Of a DNA stretch of 64,000 nucleotides, positions 18,104-28,012 are shown one piece after another. The notes beneath the pieces were generated by a model, which saw nothing but the letters and a program-made list of their open reading frames with translations, had not been told where the DNA came from and did not search any database. How positions within the stretch are numbered: position 1 is the stretch's first letter; each line of letters starts with the position of its first letter. The DNA comes from Clostridiales bacterium CHKCI001 (GTDB lineage Bacteria; Bacillota; Clostridia; Lachnospirales; Lachnospiraceae). The translations under genes were made by a program, and so were the position numbers. The stretch spans positions 124,001-188,000 of the forward strand of contig FCNS01000004.1 of assembly GCA_900045905.1 (NCBI GenBank), read 5' to 3'.

Positions 18104-19480
18104 ATGAAGTTATGGGGAGGACGTTTCACAAAAGAAACAGACCAAATGGTTTATGAATTTCAATCATCCATTAATTTTGATAAACGCCTTTATCCACAGG
18201 ATATTGCAGGAAGCATTGCTCATGTAACAATGCTTGCCAAACAACAGATTCTAACAGAAGCAGAACGCGATACGATTATTGCTGGTTTAACTGAAATTAA
18301 AAACGATATCGACTCTGGTAAATTAATCATTGATCAAGCACAAGAAGATATTCATAGTTTTGTAGAATCTCATCTGATCGATCGTATCGGTGAGGTAGGA
18401 AAAAAACTTCATACTGGAAGAAGCCGCAATGATCAAGTTGCTCTTGACATGAAACTTTATACAAGAGATCAAATTGGTGAAGTAGATGCTTTATTAAAAG
18501 AACTTCTAACTAGTTTACTTTCCATTATGGAAGCGAACACAGAAACTTATATGCCAGGATTTACGCATTTACAAAAAGCACAGCCAGTTACATTAGCTCA
18601 CCATTTTGGTGCTTATTTTGAAATGTTCAAACGCGACCGCAGCCGTATGACGGATATCAAAAAACGTATGAATACTTGTCCACTTGGAGCAGGAGCTTTA
18701 GCAGGAACCACTTATCCATTAGATCGAGAATATACCGCTTCTCTTCTTGGATTTGATGGACCAACTCTTAATAGTATGGACTCTGTTTCTGATAGAGATT
18801 ATTTAATTGAATTTTTAAGTGCATTATCTACAATTATGATGCATTTATCTCGTTTCTGTGAAGAAATTATTATTTGGAATAGCAATGAATATCGTTTTGT
18901 AGAAATTGATGATGCCTATAGTACAGGAAGCAGCATTATGCCTCAAAAGAAAAATCCAGATATTGCAGAGCTTCTGCGTGGAAAAACAGGTCGTGTGTAC
19001 GGAGCCTTAATGTCTCTGCTCACTACTATGAAAGGACTTCCTCTTGCCTATAATAAAGATATGCAAGAGGATAAAGAAATGGCATTCAATGCTATGGACA
19101 CAGTAAAGGAAAGTCTCTATTTCTTCAATGGCATGATCTCTACGATGCGTTTTAATAAGCCAATTATGAAATCAAGTGCCCAAAACGGATTTACAAACGC
19201 AACGGATGCCGCCGATTATCTCGTAAATCATGGAGTTCCATTCCGTGATGCACATGGCATTATTGGTCAACTGGTTTTATTATGCATTAAGAAAAATATA
19301 TCTCTGGATGAGCTTCCATTAGAAGAATACAAGAAAATCAGTCCTGTATTTGAAGAGGATATTTATGAAGCAATTAGCTTAAAGACTTGTGTGGAAAAGA
19401 GACTGACAATTGGAGCTCCGGGAAAGGCTGCAATGGATTCTATTATTTCCATCTATAAAAATTACTTATCCGAAAATTAA
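18104..19480 (+). CDS. argH: Argininosuccinate lyase
   Basis: The enzyme splits argininosuccinate to arginine and fumarate, the last step of arginine synthesis. The protein has 458 residues. LWGGRF at the start, [10 protein letters not shown] (about 106-115), THLQKAQP and the fumarase-superfamily signature [12 protein letters not shown] (about 275-287) are present. AGGAGG lies 9 bases before the ATG. No argG or other arginine gene is adjacent. It follows yfhO by 21 bp in the same direction and ends with two strong terminators, so it may share the upstream transcript. Confidence 0.98.
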   Translation: MKLWGGRFTKETDQMVYEFQSSINFDKRLYPQDIAGSIAHVTMLAKQQILTEAERDTIIAGLTEIKNDIDSGKLIIDQAQEDIHSFVESHLIDRIGEVGKKLHTGRSRNDQVALDMKLYTRDQIGEVDALLKELLTSLLSIMEANTETYMPGFTHLQKAQPVTLAHHFGAYFEMFKRDRSRMTDIKKRMNTCPLGAGALAGTTYPLDREYTASLLGFDGPTLNSMDSVSDRDYLIEFLSALSTIMMHLSRFCEEIIIWNSNEYRFVEIDDAYSTGSSIMPQKKNPDIAELLRGKTGRVYGALMSLLTTMKGLPLAYNKDMQEDKEMAFNAMDTVKESLYFFNGMISTMRFNKPIMKSSAQNGFTNATDAADYLVNHGVPFRDAHGIIGQLVLLCIKKNISLDELPLEEYKKISPVFEEDIYEAISLKTCVEKRLTIGAPGKAAMDSIISIYKNYLSEN

Positions 19481-19495
19481 TACTAAATTGATATA

Positions 19496-19526
19496 CAAAC
19501 GGAAACTCCACTAGAGCTTCCGTTTG
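19496..19526 (+). terminator. argH terminator 1
   Basis: CAAACGGAAACTC and GAGCTTCCGTTTG form a 13-bp stem with one mismatch and the loop CACTA, 15 bp after the argH stop. The loop and stem style is shared with 11627-11655 and 50024-50044. Confidence 0.7.
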
Positions 19527-19540
19527 CGTACACAATAAAG

Positions 19541-19575
19541 AAAGGTGATGTTACTTCCCACATAACATCACCTTT
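19541..19575 (+). terminator. argH terminator 2
   Basis: AAAGGTGATGTTA and TAACATCACCTTT form a perfect 13-bp stem followed by TTTTT on the plus strand. It may also act on the opposing glgP transcript. Confidence 0.85.
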
Positions 19576-19604
19576 TTACTAACCGACTTATTGCAATTTT
19601 CTAT

Positions 19605-19628
19605 GGAATCTCATATAAAAGAGATTCC
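19605..19628 (-). terminator. Possible glgP terminator
   Basis: GGAATCTC and GAGATTCC form an 8-bp perfect stem with an A-rich loop, 63 bp beyond the glgP stop. The following T-run is poor. Confidence 0.5.
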
Positions 19629-19691
19629 TCACTGAACATTTCTGTTCTATTTTAACCAATTTGGAACCAGCATTTTTTGTTATATTTTTAT

Positions 19692-21953
19692 TTAAGAGAG
19701 TTTCCAGATTTCTTCATTATATTGAGCGATTGTACGATCAGAGGAGAAGAATCCAGCTTTCGCAATATTCGTCAACATCTTCTTTGCCCATTCCATACGA
19801 TTTTCATAATCAGCATAGGCTTCCTCTTTTTTCTTCATATAATCTTTCAAATCCAGAAGTGTCATAAACCAATCTTTATGAATTAATTCATGATGCAAAC
19901 GTCTTAAATTTTCCTCTTGTCCAATTGCAAGCATTGGCTCACTTACAATAAAATCAATCAGTTTACGAACTTCTTCATCATTTTCATAATACCAGTTTGG
20001 ATGATAATCTCCCTTATTATAATGATCAATTACTTCTTGGCTCGATTCACCGAAAATATAAATATTCTCTCTTCCAACCAAATCTGCAATTTCCACATTG
20101 GCACCATCCATAGTTCCAAGTGTTACTGCTCCATTTAACATAAATTTCATATTTCCTGTTCCACTTGCCTCTTTTGATGCCAGAGAGATCTGCTCCGATA
20201 AATCACATGCTGGAATCAATTTTTCTGCAAGTGTTACATTGTAGTTTTCTACCATAACTACATTCAAATATGGATGAACTTCTGGATCTTTTTGAATCAA
20301 CTCCTGCAAGCAAAGAATTAAATGAATAATATCTTTTGCGATCGTATAAGCAGGTGCTGCTTTTGCACCGAAAATAACGTTAATCGGCGTTGTAGGAATC
20401 TTTCCAGATTTGATTTCTAAGTATTTATAAATCACATAAAGTGCATTCATTTGCTGACGCTTATATTCATGCAAACGTTTAATCTGAATATCAAAAATAC
20501 CATTTTCCCAAAGCTCAATTCCCTGTGTCTGCTTTAAATAGCTTACTAATGCTTTCTTACATTCTGTTTTGATTTTTAATAAATCTGACAGAACGGTTTC
20601 ATCTTCTTTATATGCCAAAAGTTTTTCTAATTCACTGGCATCTTTTTTAAATCCATCTCCAATTTTATCAGTAATAAAATCTGTTAACGCATGATTACAA
20701 TGCATTAACCAGCGACGGAATGTAATTCCATTTGTCTTATTATTGAATTTTTCTGGATAAATACGATAGAAGTTATTTAACTCATTATTTTTCAAGATCT
20801 CTGTGTGCAGTGCTGCTACACCATTGACACTATATCCATAATGGATATCAATATGAGCCATATGAACTACGTCTGATTTATCAATGATATAAACAGAACT
20901 GTCCTCGAATTTTCTTCTTACTTTATCATCCAAAATCTCAATAATTGGAACTAATTGAGGCACTACCTTTTTTAAATAATGAATTGGCCATTTTTCCAAG
21001 GCTTCTGACAAAATTGTATGATTAGTATAAGCACATGTTTTTGTCACAATTTCAATTGCCTCATCCATATCAATTCCTTTTTCTGTCAATAAACGGATTA
21101 ATTCAGGAATTACCATAGTTGGATGTGTATCATTAATTTGAATTGCCGCATATTCATGCAAATCATGCAGATTGCTTCCTCTTGCAACACACTCATCTAA
21201 GATCAATCTAGCTCCATTACTTACCATAAAATACTGTTGATAAATACGAAGTAAGCGTCCTTGTTCATCACTATCATCTGGATATAAGAATAAAGTAAGA
21301 TTATGTTCAATGTCTTCTTTATTGAAATGAATTCCATCTTCTACAATCGATTCATCAATCGTCTCAATATCAAACAAATGTAACTTATTCGTACGATTTT
21401 CATAACCAGTTACATCAATATCATACATGCGAGACTGTACCGTTAAGTTTCCAAATGAAATTGGATACGTAACATCCGTTTTGGTCAGCCAACTTTGCTC
21501 ACTTAACCATGGATTTGGCACTTCCTTTTGTAAATGATTTTCAAATTTCTGTTGAAACAATCCATAATGATAATTTAATCCAATTCCATCTCCATTCAGT
21601 CCCAGTGTAGCAATCGAATCCAAGAAACATGCTGCCAGACGACCAAGACCTCCATTTCCAAGAGATGGCTCCATCTCCACTTCTTCTATCTCAGAAAGAT
21701 TTTTTCCATATTTTTCTAAAACTGTTTTTACTTCATCATATAACTTTAAATTAATCAAATTGTTAGAAAGCAGTTTTCCAATCAAAAATTCTGCGGAGAT
21801 ATAATACAACTTTCTCTTTCCCTGCATTGATTCCTTTTTCTTTGCTTCCTCTTTTATAATTTGAAGCAACAGACCATATATTTCTTGATTTGTGCAGGCA
21901 TCCAATGTTTTTCCTAAATGTTCTTCTGCCATATAGCATAATTTCTGTTCCAT
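19692..21953 (-). CDS. glgP: Glycogen/maltodextrin phosphorylase
   Basis: The enzyme releases glucose 1-phosphate from alpha-1,4-glucans. The protein has 753 residues, the shorter bacterial form without the long N-terminal regulatory part. [19 protein letters not shown] (about 93-111) and the pyridoxal-phosphate lysine motif [15 protein letters not shown] (about 590-605) are intact. AAGGAG precedes the ATG. An AraC regulator gene lies upstream in the same direction (236-bp gap) and could control it; no other glycogen gene is present. Confidence 0.97.
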   Translation of the reverse strand: MEQKLCYMAEEHLGKTLDACTNQEIYGLLLQIIKEEAKKKESMQGKRKLYYISAEFLIGKLLSNNLINLKLYDEVKTVLEKYGKNLSEIEEVEMEPSLGNGGLGRLAACFLDSIATLGLNGDGIGLNYHYGLFQQKFENHLQKEVPNPWLSEQSWLTKTDVTYPISFGNLTVQSRMYDIDVTGYENRTNKLHLFDIETIDESIVEDGIHFNKEDIEHNLTLFLYPDDSDEQGRLLRIYQQYFMVSNGARLILDECVARGSNLHDLHEYAAIQINDTHPTMVIPELIRLLTEKGIDMDEAIEIVTKTCAYTNHTILSEALEKWPIHYLKKVVPQLVPIIEILDDKVRRKFEDSSVYIIDKSDVVHMAHIDIHYGYSVNGVAALHTEILKNNELNNFYRIYPEKFNNKTNGITFRRWLMHCNHALTDFITDKIGDGFKKDASELEKLLAYKEDETVLSDLLKIKTECKKALVSYLKQTQGIELWENGIFDIQIKRLHEYKRQQMNALYVIYKYLEIKSGKIPTTPINVIFGAKAAPAYTIAKDIIHLILCLQELIQKDPEVHPYLNVVMVENYNVTLAEKLIPACDLSEQISLASKEASGTGNMKFMLNGAVTLGTMDGANVEIADLVGRENIYIFGESSQEVIDHYNKGDYHPNWYYENDEEVRKLIDFIVSEPMLAIGQEENLRRLHHELIHKDWFMTLLDLKDYMKKKEEAYADYENRMEWAKKMLTNIAKAGFFSSDRTIAQYNEEIWKLS

Positions 21954-22189
21954 CGTAAGAAATCTCCTTTCTTATTTTCAATACTATCAAAGTATTGCGA
22001 AACTTATGAACGCTCTCTAATTCAACACGTTCCATCTCTTTGTTTTCTTATTTGTACTAATCAAATATCCAACTGCTTATATATCCTATTCTTTAACATT
22101 ACGGTTATGAATTAGTACATCATCAGTTTATACAATCCTATCTATTTTTTGTACAAAAATTATGCTATAAAATATCAGAATCCTGTGAT

Positions 22190-23113
22190 CTACGAATCAA
22201 TGACCTGAAAAGCCTGTTCTTTCCTGAACTTTTTTGGCGTTAGCCCTTCTATTCTTTGAAAAAGCTGAATATAATAGCTGGTGGTGCAGAACCCTACTCG
22301 ATCCGCAATCTCATCAATTGTCTGATTTGTTTTTAAAAGTTCATACTTAGAGCGCTCAATCCGATACTCATTAATATAAGAAATTAGCGTTTTCCCTGTA
22401 TAAGCTTTAAACAATTTCATAAAATGATATTCACTGTAATGAACCCTATCTGCCATTTCCTTTGCCGTAACTGATTCAGAATAATGAGTATGAATATAAT
22501 CTAGTACAATCTTCATTGCTTCAATTTGGCGAGTTTCTTCTTCTTGTGCCATTTCCATATATCCACCTCGAAGTAACTGATAAAAAAATTGAAACAACGC
22601 TGCTTTTAACGCTACATAATAATAAGCTTCTTTTTCTTGATATACTTTCAGGATATAAAAAAAGGACTGACTAATCTCCTTGTAATATCTTTCCTGTGTT
22701 CTGACAATCGGATTAAATTTTACTTTCTTTTTTATCAATGGTTCCACAAATGCAATCTGACATAAATCTTCTATTACACATTGCATCATCTTAAGATCAA
22801 ATACAATTGATTCAAAATGCAATACATCTCTGCGACTACTTCTAATATGATGAATTGCCTCTTTTTCAATTAGAATCAAATCTCCCTCATGTCCTATTAT
22901 CGTCTTCTTATTTATCTGAAACGTTCCCTTTCCTCTTCGGATATAAATACATTCCATTTCCTTATGCCAATGCGTGTATACATCTTTAAAAATACGACAA
23001 TCTCCAAAATAACGACTAAACGGAAGAAACTTATCCCCATGTTTTACAATCTCTTCCAATTTATCCGTAACTTTCTCTTTGCTTTTTTTCTCATTTTGAC
23101 TTATAGTTTCCAT
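22190..23113 (-). CDS. AraC-family transcriptional regulator
   Basis: The protein has about 307 residues. The N-terminal cupin-like sensor half (WHKEMECIYIRRGKGTFQINK, about 50-70) is followed by a C-terminal pair of helix-turn-helix motifs with the AraC signature (ESVTAKEMADRVHYSEYHFMKLF and TIDEIADRVGFCTTSYYIQLF, then GLTPKKFR). Such proteins usually sense sugars. The start at 23113 is chosen because AAGGA lies 9 bases before it, while the ATG at 23137 has none. The gene ends 237 bp upstream of glgP, a plausible but unproved target. Confidence 0.85.
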   Translation of the reverse strand: METISQNEKKSKEKVTDKLEEIVKHGDKFLPFSRYFGDCRIFKDVYTHWHKEMECIYIRRGKGTFQINKKTIIGHEGDLILIEKEAIHHIRSSRRDVLHFESIVFDLKMMQCVIEDLCQIAFVEPLIKKKVKFNPIVRTQERYYKEISQSFFYILKVYQEKEAYYYVALKAALFQFFYQLLRGGYMEMAQEEETRQIEAMKIVLDYIHTHYSESVTAKEMADRVHYSEYHFMKLFKAYTGKTLISYINEYRIERSKYELLKTNQTIDEIADRVGFCTTSYYIQLFQRIEGLTPKKFRKEQAFQVIDS

Positions 23114-23789
23114 ATAAACCAGTCCTTGCCCTTCCATATACTTTAGCCATCTAAATAGATGCAGACTCTTGTTCCATGCTATTTTATTATATCAAACCCA
23201 TTTTTACTTGCCAAGTACACGAAAAAACGTAGATTTTATCAATTAGAATCGAAAAAATTCTCCAAAAATCAAAAAAAATAAGCAGCAACCCCTAAATAAA
23301 TAATTTAAAGACCACTACTATATTCATAATTATAACATAAAACGACAAAACGTCAACTATTTTTCTATAAAAAACAAATATATGAATGAATAACTTTTAT
23401 TATCAGTTTATTTTCTTTAAAAATCCAACATTATTTTCTGATAATATCACTATATTCAAAATAAAAGTTAATAAATTCAAGCATCTATCACCATTAAAAT
23501 CCTTAAATTATTTATTTAAAGATTGCTATTTATACTACAGCATAATGATTTATTTCAGTGCTGCACACAATTTCAAGAAACTTATATTATGTTTCTTCCT
23601 TATAGACGATTATATTATTGTTACTACCAAATTTAAAAGTTATTTTATAATCTTTATTCTAAAAGATATCTTTTATGCTGCATTTACGAATCAATTCTCT
23701 CAAGCCTATAAGAGCAGCGTAATGCTATTTAATACTTGTAAATTTTCCACTTTTATTATAGCCTTTTTAATCGTCTAGAACTACCATTT

Positions 23790-23825
23790 AAAAGATTCCT
23801 AAAACAATCGTTGAGGGAATCTTTT
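23790..23825 (+). terminator. Hairpin with T-run in AT-rich gap
   Basis: AAAAGATTCC and GGAATCTTTT form a 10-bp perfect stem that ends in TTTT on the plus strand. By symmetry it could also end the minus-strand transcript of the zinc-ribbon/LRR gene. Confidence 0.55.
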
Positions 23826-23845
23826 CTATGAATATTTCTACCTAG

Positions 23846-23878
23846 AATTACTGCAATAGTTTTTCTATTGCAGTAATT
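23846..23878. terminator. Strong hairpin after the zinc-ribbon/LRR gene
   Basis: AATTACTGCAATAG and CTATTGCAGTAATT form a perfect 14-bp stem 17 bp after the minus-strand stop at 23896. The T-run is on the plus strand, so its orientation as a terminator is not certain. Confidence 0.6.
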
Positions 23879-23895
23879 TTTTCTAATGTATTCCT

Positions 23896-24888
23896 CTAAT
23901 TTAAAGGTAGTGAATCACCCTCTATCCATGGTCTCACATATTTATCCGCATACTGTTGAGCAAATGTACCTTGATGGCAAATGAAATTAATATTTGGCGA
24001 ATTTAATGCCCAGTCCACAACATTTTGCAAACTGTCTGGTAATACCATATATACTATATTAGTACAATCCCAGAATGCATATGATCCTAGTTCTATAACT
24101 CCTTCTGGTATGTCAATATATAAAAGATTCGAGCACCCATCAAACGAATGGTCCCCAATCCGAACTAATGGTACTCCTTGAATCGTTTCTGGAAGTTGAA
24201 TCCTATCTGATTGATTACTACATTGAATTAGCTCCGCCCCCGACTCTAAAATGCGATATGTAATATTATCTATCGTAACTTCACTAGGAATTACTTCCGA
24301 CGCTGTACTCTTTTCATTCGCATCAGCCATCTCTTCTGATTTTATTGTTTGTTTCTTTTCCTCTTTACTTTTCGTTTCTATTTGTTCCTTGGATAATTGT
24401 GTTTTACTTTCTTCTTGTTTCTCACTCATTCTTAAACTTTCTTTCTGTAGGTTACTCTCTTTCAATATTATTTCTTGCGATTCACTACTCATGGACATTT
24501 CTTTATGCTTCGATTCATCGGTTGTATTCTCACTATACACCTCTTCTTTATTTAAAAACCAGTCAAAAATTGTTACTCTCTGATTTAAGATATAATCGGC
24601 TCCTAAAATAATCCAGAATATTAGTAAAATTCCTATAACTACACCTAAGATGCCAATTAATTTTCTCCCTTTCTTCTCCTTTGAATTTTCCTCCCATCCC
24701 TCTTCAACGTCATCTTCTTCAACTTCCTGTGCCTCCTCTTCCTTATCTACGAAAAAATTCACTTCAAAATCATTTTCATCCGTAATGTTTTCTTCTTTTA
24801 TTTCCCGTTTTAATATTGTTCCACAATACCTGCAAAACTTTGCATTTTCGTTATTTTCTCTTCCACAATTTTGACATTTCAATTTCAT
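23896..24888 (-). CDS. Zinc-ribbon membrane protein with LRR (BspA-like) ectodomain
   Basis: The protein has 330 residues. The zinc ribbon has Cys 5, 8, 19 and 22 (CQNCGRENNENAKFCRYCG). An acidic segment (about 30-75) is followed by one membrane helix (about 77-101), a Lys/Glu/Ser-rich stalk (about 115-205), and a C-terminal LRR_5/BspA-like part (about 210-330) with GDHSFDGCSNLLYIDIPEG and GSYAFWDCTNIVYMVLPDS. The ribbon should be inside the cell and the repeats outside. It is the last of five proteins of this architecture behind the secretion genes. AGGAGAG lies very close before the ATG. The LRR resembles that of the kinase at 40419-42413. The function is unknown; surface binding is inferred. 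Confidence 0.85.
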   Translation of the reverse strand: MKLKCQNCGRENNENAKFCRYCGTILKREIKEENITDENDFEVNFFVDKEEEAQEVEEDDVEEGWEENSKEKKGRKLIGILGVVIGILLIFWIILGADYILNQRVTIFDWFLNKEEVYSENTTDESKHKEMSMSSESQEIILKESNLQKESLRMSEKQEESKTQLSKEQIETKSKEEKKQTIKSEEMADANEKSTASEVIPSEVTIDNITYRILESGAELIQCSNQSDRIQLPETIQGVPLVRIGDHSFDGCSNLLYIDIPEGVIELGSYAFWDCTNIVYMVLPDSLQNVVDWALNSPNINFICHQGTFAQQYADKYVRPWIEGDSLPLN

Positions 24889-24942
24889 TCTCTCCTACTT
24901 TATAATGATTTTTATCCTATATTTTTTATATAAAATAATTCA

Positions 24943-26037
24943 TCATAGCTCATACTCGCAAATAAAACCTGCATAACTTAAATGAGAATCTCCTTCTGCG
25001 TCTCCCCATTGTTGTAAATCCATCCATGTCCCATCTGCTTGCAAAAGTTCTGCATAATCTTCTTCTATTCCTCCTACTCCGCTATGGTTATCTGGTTGTA
25101 AAGGAGCTTGGCACCAGTTTGTATAAGTAAACGCTTCTCCTGTCACCCATTGCCACTTTCCTTCTTCTTTTTCATCTGTAGCCCCTATCCAATAATATTT
25201 TTTCGTTCCTGCGGTTATCAATGAAGTTACCACATTTTGTTCTTCTTGTGACGTGATTGTTACTAAATGTCCACCTTTTTTCTCACAATATTCTTTTGCT
25301 TCTGTCCAAGATAAAGAGACATCATATAGCTCATAAGTATGCCCATTTTCCAATATAGTAGAATTTGCCACTGGATAACTCTGTATTACTGGTTCTGTCA
25401 GTTGAGAAACAGTTGTTTTTTCCTTCAAACTTTCTGTTTGTTCTAGGACAGGTGCTGTTGATTCTGAAGTATCTTCTACTTCATCCATCGTTTCTTCACT
25501 TCCCTCTTCCTCAGAACTCTCCTTCACACTAATTTCCAACTCCTCCTTCTTTTCTGTCTCATCTGCTTTGTCATCTTTTTCTGACTCAGTTTCTTCTTCA
25601 CTTTCTATTATGCTTTCTTTTTCAGTTTTTTCTTCACTTTCTATTACGTTTTCTTCTTCGCTGCTTTCCAAACTTGGAATTGATTCTTCCTTATTATTTT
25701 CCATTGCTTCCGTTGTTTTCTCTCCAAAACTAAAAATAAGTAATTTTCCATCTATAATATAATCTACAGCTATAAAGATCCATATAAGTAAGAAAACAGA
25801 CAATATTACTCCTATAACTTTCCACCACAATTTATTTTTATTCGGATTTTTTGGATTACTCTGAACAGGTTGTCCACAGTGTTTGCAAAATTTCATACTT
25901 GGATCTAGTTCTGAACCACAGAACTTACACTTCTGCTTCGTTTCCACCTTTTTTTGTTCATCTAGCAACTTTGCTCCACATGCTTTACAAAATTTTGCAG
26001 TATCTTTATTTTCTGTTCCACAGTTACTACATTGCAT
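24943..26037 (-). CDS. Zinc-ribbon membrane protein with C-type lectin ectodomain
   Basis: The protein has 364 residues. Two zinc ribbons (Cys 3, 6, 17, 20 and 37, 40, 51, 54) are followed by a membrane helix (about 69-94), an acidic Ser/Glu stalk (about 100-235), and a C-type lectin-like domain (about 240-364) with YCEKKGGHLVTITSQEE, YYWIGATDEKEEGKWQWVTG and a final CEYEL. The first 155 or so residues are nearly identical to the protein at 26447-27958, whose ectodomain is unrelated. The start at 26037 is chosen by that homology and GGAGG upstream; the ATG-equivalent at 26085 is not supported. Glycan or protein binding outside the cell is inferred. Confidence 0.88.
   Translation of the reverse strand: MQCSNCGTENKDTAKFCKACGAKLLDEQKKVETKQKCKFCGSELDPSMKFCKHCGQPVQSNPKNPNKNKLWWKVIGVILSVFLLIWIFIAVDYIIDGKLLIFSFGEKTTEAMENNKEESIPSLESSEEENVIESEEKTEKESIIESEEETESEKDDKADETEKKEELEISVKESSEEEGSEETMDEVEDTSESTAPVLEQTESLKEKTTVSQLTEPVIQSYPVANSTILENGHTYELYDVSLSWTEAKEYCEKKGGHLVTITSQEEQNVVTSLITAGTKKYYWIGATDEKEEGKWQWVTGEAFTYTNWCQAPLQPDNHSGVGGIEEDYAELLQADGTWMDLQQWGDAEGDSHLSYAGFICEYEL
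25569..26037 (-). repeat. Direct repeat (470 bp) encoding the zinc-ribbon/membrane/stalk module, copy 1
   Basis: This is nearly identical in DNA to 27490-27958, offset by about 1,921 bp. It covers the two zinc ribbons, the membrane helix and the start of the acidic stalk, and similarity ends in the stalk codons. Most differences are single bases. The two genes diverge fully afterwards. Confidence 0.9.
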
Positions 26038-26089
26038 ATAGAATTTCGCCTCCAAACTGTTTCTTCTAACATTATATTGAATCACTTAT

Positions 26090-26229
26090 CTACTCTTTAA
26101 ATTCCCAAACATTAATATTCAAAAATTCAGTATCTTTTAATAACATATTCTGTTCTTTCGATTTACTACTTATTTGATATAGCCCCTCATCATCTCCAAC
26201 ATAATATTTCTTTTCCTGCACGATATTCA
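26090..26229 (-). pseudogene. C-terminal fragment of a beta-rich surface protein (decayed paralogue)
   Basis: On the minus strand, codons from about 26229 to a TAG stop at 26090 read KKYYVGDDEGLYQISSKSKE...LKDTEFLNINVWEFKE. This lines up with the end of the protein at 28013-29794 (AYCMKNDKELYQVDIKSQKKE...LENCDNLILCFWELEEQE). A stop codon (TAA) lies just upstream in the frame, and no start or ribosome site is present. It is therefore the tail of a lost family member, sitting between the foldase and lectin genes. Confidence 0.75.
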
Positions 26230-26317
26230 GTTATCGGTCTTCCTTATTACATACAAGACTTCTTGCGTCTTATATAAAAACTTCCTTCTATGACCGATAG
26301 AAAAACGACAATTCCTC

Positions 26318-26352
26318 TTTAACCTAGTATTATAAAAGAATTCTAGGTTAAA
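26318..26352 (-). terminator. Hairpin after the trigger-factor-like gene
   Basis: TTTAACCTAG and CTAGGTTAAA form a perfect 10-bp stem 95 bp after the foldase stop. A wider dyad TATCGGTC (26232-26239) / GACCGATA (26292-26299) lies further on. The rest of the 409-bp gap holds only the gene fragment at 26090-26229. Confidence 0.5.
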
Positions 26353-26446
26353 GAATTCTTGCCAAAAACCTTCTTGATAAAGTTAAAATAACTTTTCCGT
26401 ACAGCAGAGTCATTCTCCCTACACAATTCTGCTTATACTTATCTGC

Positions 26447-27958
26447 CTATTCTATCGTAACATTTTCTGCAAGCTTTTGCATTGTCAGAATTGGAAGTGC
26501 TCCAGAATAAGAATATCCTTTGCCAAAGTATTCGACATAACCATCTCTCGTATCTTCACTTCCAAAGTAGTCCAGTACATTGTCATCGGTTGCTTCAATT
26601 CCTTCTTTTTCAGCAATCGCCTGAACCACAAGAATTATTTTCGCCTGTTCTAAGCAAAGAGTTTCGCGTTCCTCTCCGTCTGGATCGACTTGTTCATAGA
26701 ATTCTTCCAGTTCCATGCCTACAGCCGCTGCCTCCTGCATACTTGTATCATCTACAATGGCTCTCAATGCATCTGTGATTGTACTTGGAATATTATCCAC
26801 AGTACTTTCTGAAATAACTTTGTCATATAAATATTCCAATACATTATCACTCTGTAGACTCTCTTTTGTTTGCTGACGATATTCTTCTGCTGAGACACTT
26901 GCCCCTAACGTATCCTGAACAAATGCATCATTAAATTCAGGAAGTTCATTTTCTTTGATATACTTAAGTACAATTGTAAATGTAGCATCTTTTCCTGACA
27001 ATTCTTCGTTTGGTTCATATGGATCTGGGAATGTTACCTGAATATCAAAGGATTCTTCACTTGGTGTATGTCCAATAATCTGTTCATAAAAACCATCAAT
27101 AAAATTATCATCATTTGGATCCAATACATAATCTTCACTTTTTCCGCCGTCAAACTCTACCCCATCAATTTTACCAGTAAAATCTATACAAATAATATCC
27201 CCGTCTTCAACCGCACGATCTGTTACCTGCTTTGTTGTAGCAAATAGCTTACGTTGTTCATCAATCGTAGCTTGGACATCTTCTTCACTTGGCTCCACAT
27301 CTGCCTTCGCAATCGTTTGCAATTGACTGTAATCATATAACTCTACTAAATCACCTGCTGTTATATCTTTCACATAGCCATTGTCTTGAAAGATCGTATT
27401 ATAGACATCCACTTTTGTATCTTCTGATGTACTTCCAGAAGTATCCTCCTCAGTATTCGCAGTTTCCGCTCCTGTAGTCTCATTTGTTTTGTCATCTTTT
27501 TCTGACTCAATTTCTCCTTCATTTTCTATTATGTTTTCTTTTTCAGTTTTTTCTTCACTTTCTATTACGTTTTCTTCTTCGCTGCTTTCCAAACTTGAAA
27601 TTGATTCTTCCTCATTATTTTCCATTACTTCCTTTGTTTTTCCTCCAAAACTAAAAATAAGTAATTTTCCATCTATGATATAATCCACAGCTATAAAGAT
27701 CCCTATAAGTAAGAAAACAGACAATATTACTCCTATAACTTTCCACCACAATTTATTTTTATTTGGATTTTTGGGATTACTCTGAACAGGTTGCCCACAG
27801 TATTTGCAAAATTTCATATTTGGATCTAGTTCTGAACCACAGAACTTACATTTCTGCTTCGTTTCCACCTTTTTTTGTTCATCTACCAACTTTGCTCCAC
27901 ATGTCCTACAAAATTTTGCAGTATCTTTATTTTCTGTTCCACAGTTACTACATCGCAT
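26447..27958 (-). CDS. Membrane-anchored zinc-ribbon protein with trigger-factor-like foldase ectodomain
   Basis: The protein has 503 residues. Two zinc ribbons, a membrane helix (about 69-94) and an acidic stalk are nearly the same as in the lectin protein downstream. The outside part (about 205-503) matches the PPIase and C-terminal domains of trigger factor: VEDGDIICIDFTGKIDGVEF, a VTFP-n-DPYEPN turn, LSGKDATFTIVLKYI, then ELPEFNDAFVQDTLG and a long helical arm. The ribosome-binding N-domain of trigger factor is absent, so a role in folding secreted proteins outside the membrane is inferred. AGGAGA precedes the ATG by 10 bases. Confidence 0.88.
   Translation of the reverse strand: MRCSNCGTENKDTAKFCRTCGAKLVDEQKKVETKQKCKFCGSELDPNMKFCKYCGQPVQSNPKNPNKNKLWWKVIGVILSVFLLIGIFIAVDYIIDGKLLIFSFGGKTKEVMENNEEESISSLESSEEENVIESEEKTEKENIIENEGEIESEKDDKTNETTGAETANTEEDTSGSTSEDTKVDVYNTIFQDNGYVKDITAGDLVELYDYSQLQTIAKADVEPSEEDVQATIDEQRKLFATTKQVTDRAVEDGDIICIDFTGKIDGVEFDGGKSEDYVLDPNDDNFIDGFYEQIIGHTPSEESFDIQVTFPDPYEPNEELSGKDATFTIVLKYIKENELPEFNDAFVQDTLGASVSAEEYRQQTKESLQSDNVLEYLYDKVISESTVDNIPSTITDALRAIVDDTSMQEAAAVGMELEEFYEQVDPDGEERETLCLEQAKIILVVQAIAEKEGIEATDDNVLDYFGSEDTRDGYVEYFGKGYSYSGALPILTMQKLAENVTIE
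27490..27958 (-). repeat. Direct repeat encoding the zinc-ribbon/membrane/stalk module, copy 2
   Basis: This is the partner of 25569-26037. The repeat begins at the start codon and ends within the stalk, so only the anchor module is shared. Confidence 0.9.
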
Positions 27959-28012
27959 ATAAAATTCATCTCCTAATTATCAGACTTATTTATGGAAATT
28001 TATTTTTTTAAT

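Larger units (their letters stand above)
23114..23895. other. Very AT-rich gap between two minus-strand genes
   Basis: This 782-bp stretch has no convincing gene. One open frame at 23386-23778 (plus) would give a Phe/Ile/Tyr-rich 130-residue product, but it has no ribosome site and looks like base-composition noise. Near its right end are two hairpins listed separately. The gap marks the end of the 19-kb secretion locus. Confidence 0.5.

Noticed and set aside
23386-23778. Plus-strand 130-codon frame in the AT-rich gap
   Set aside because: No ribosome site, strong Phe/Ile/Tyr bias from base composition, and no recognisable domain; treated as noise.
26038-26085. Sixteen extra codons at the start of the lectin protein
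   Set aside because: The paralogue begins at the MxCSNC start and the ribosome site is placed for it; the extra codons are non-homologous.
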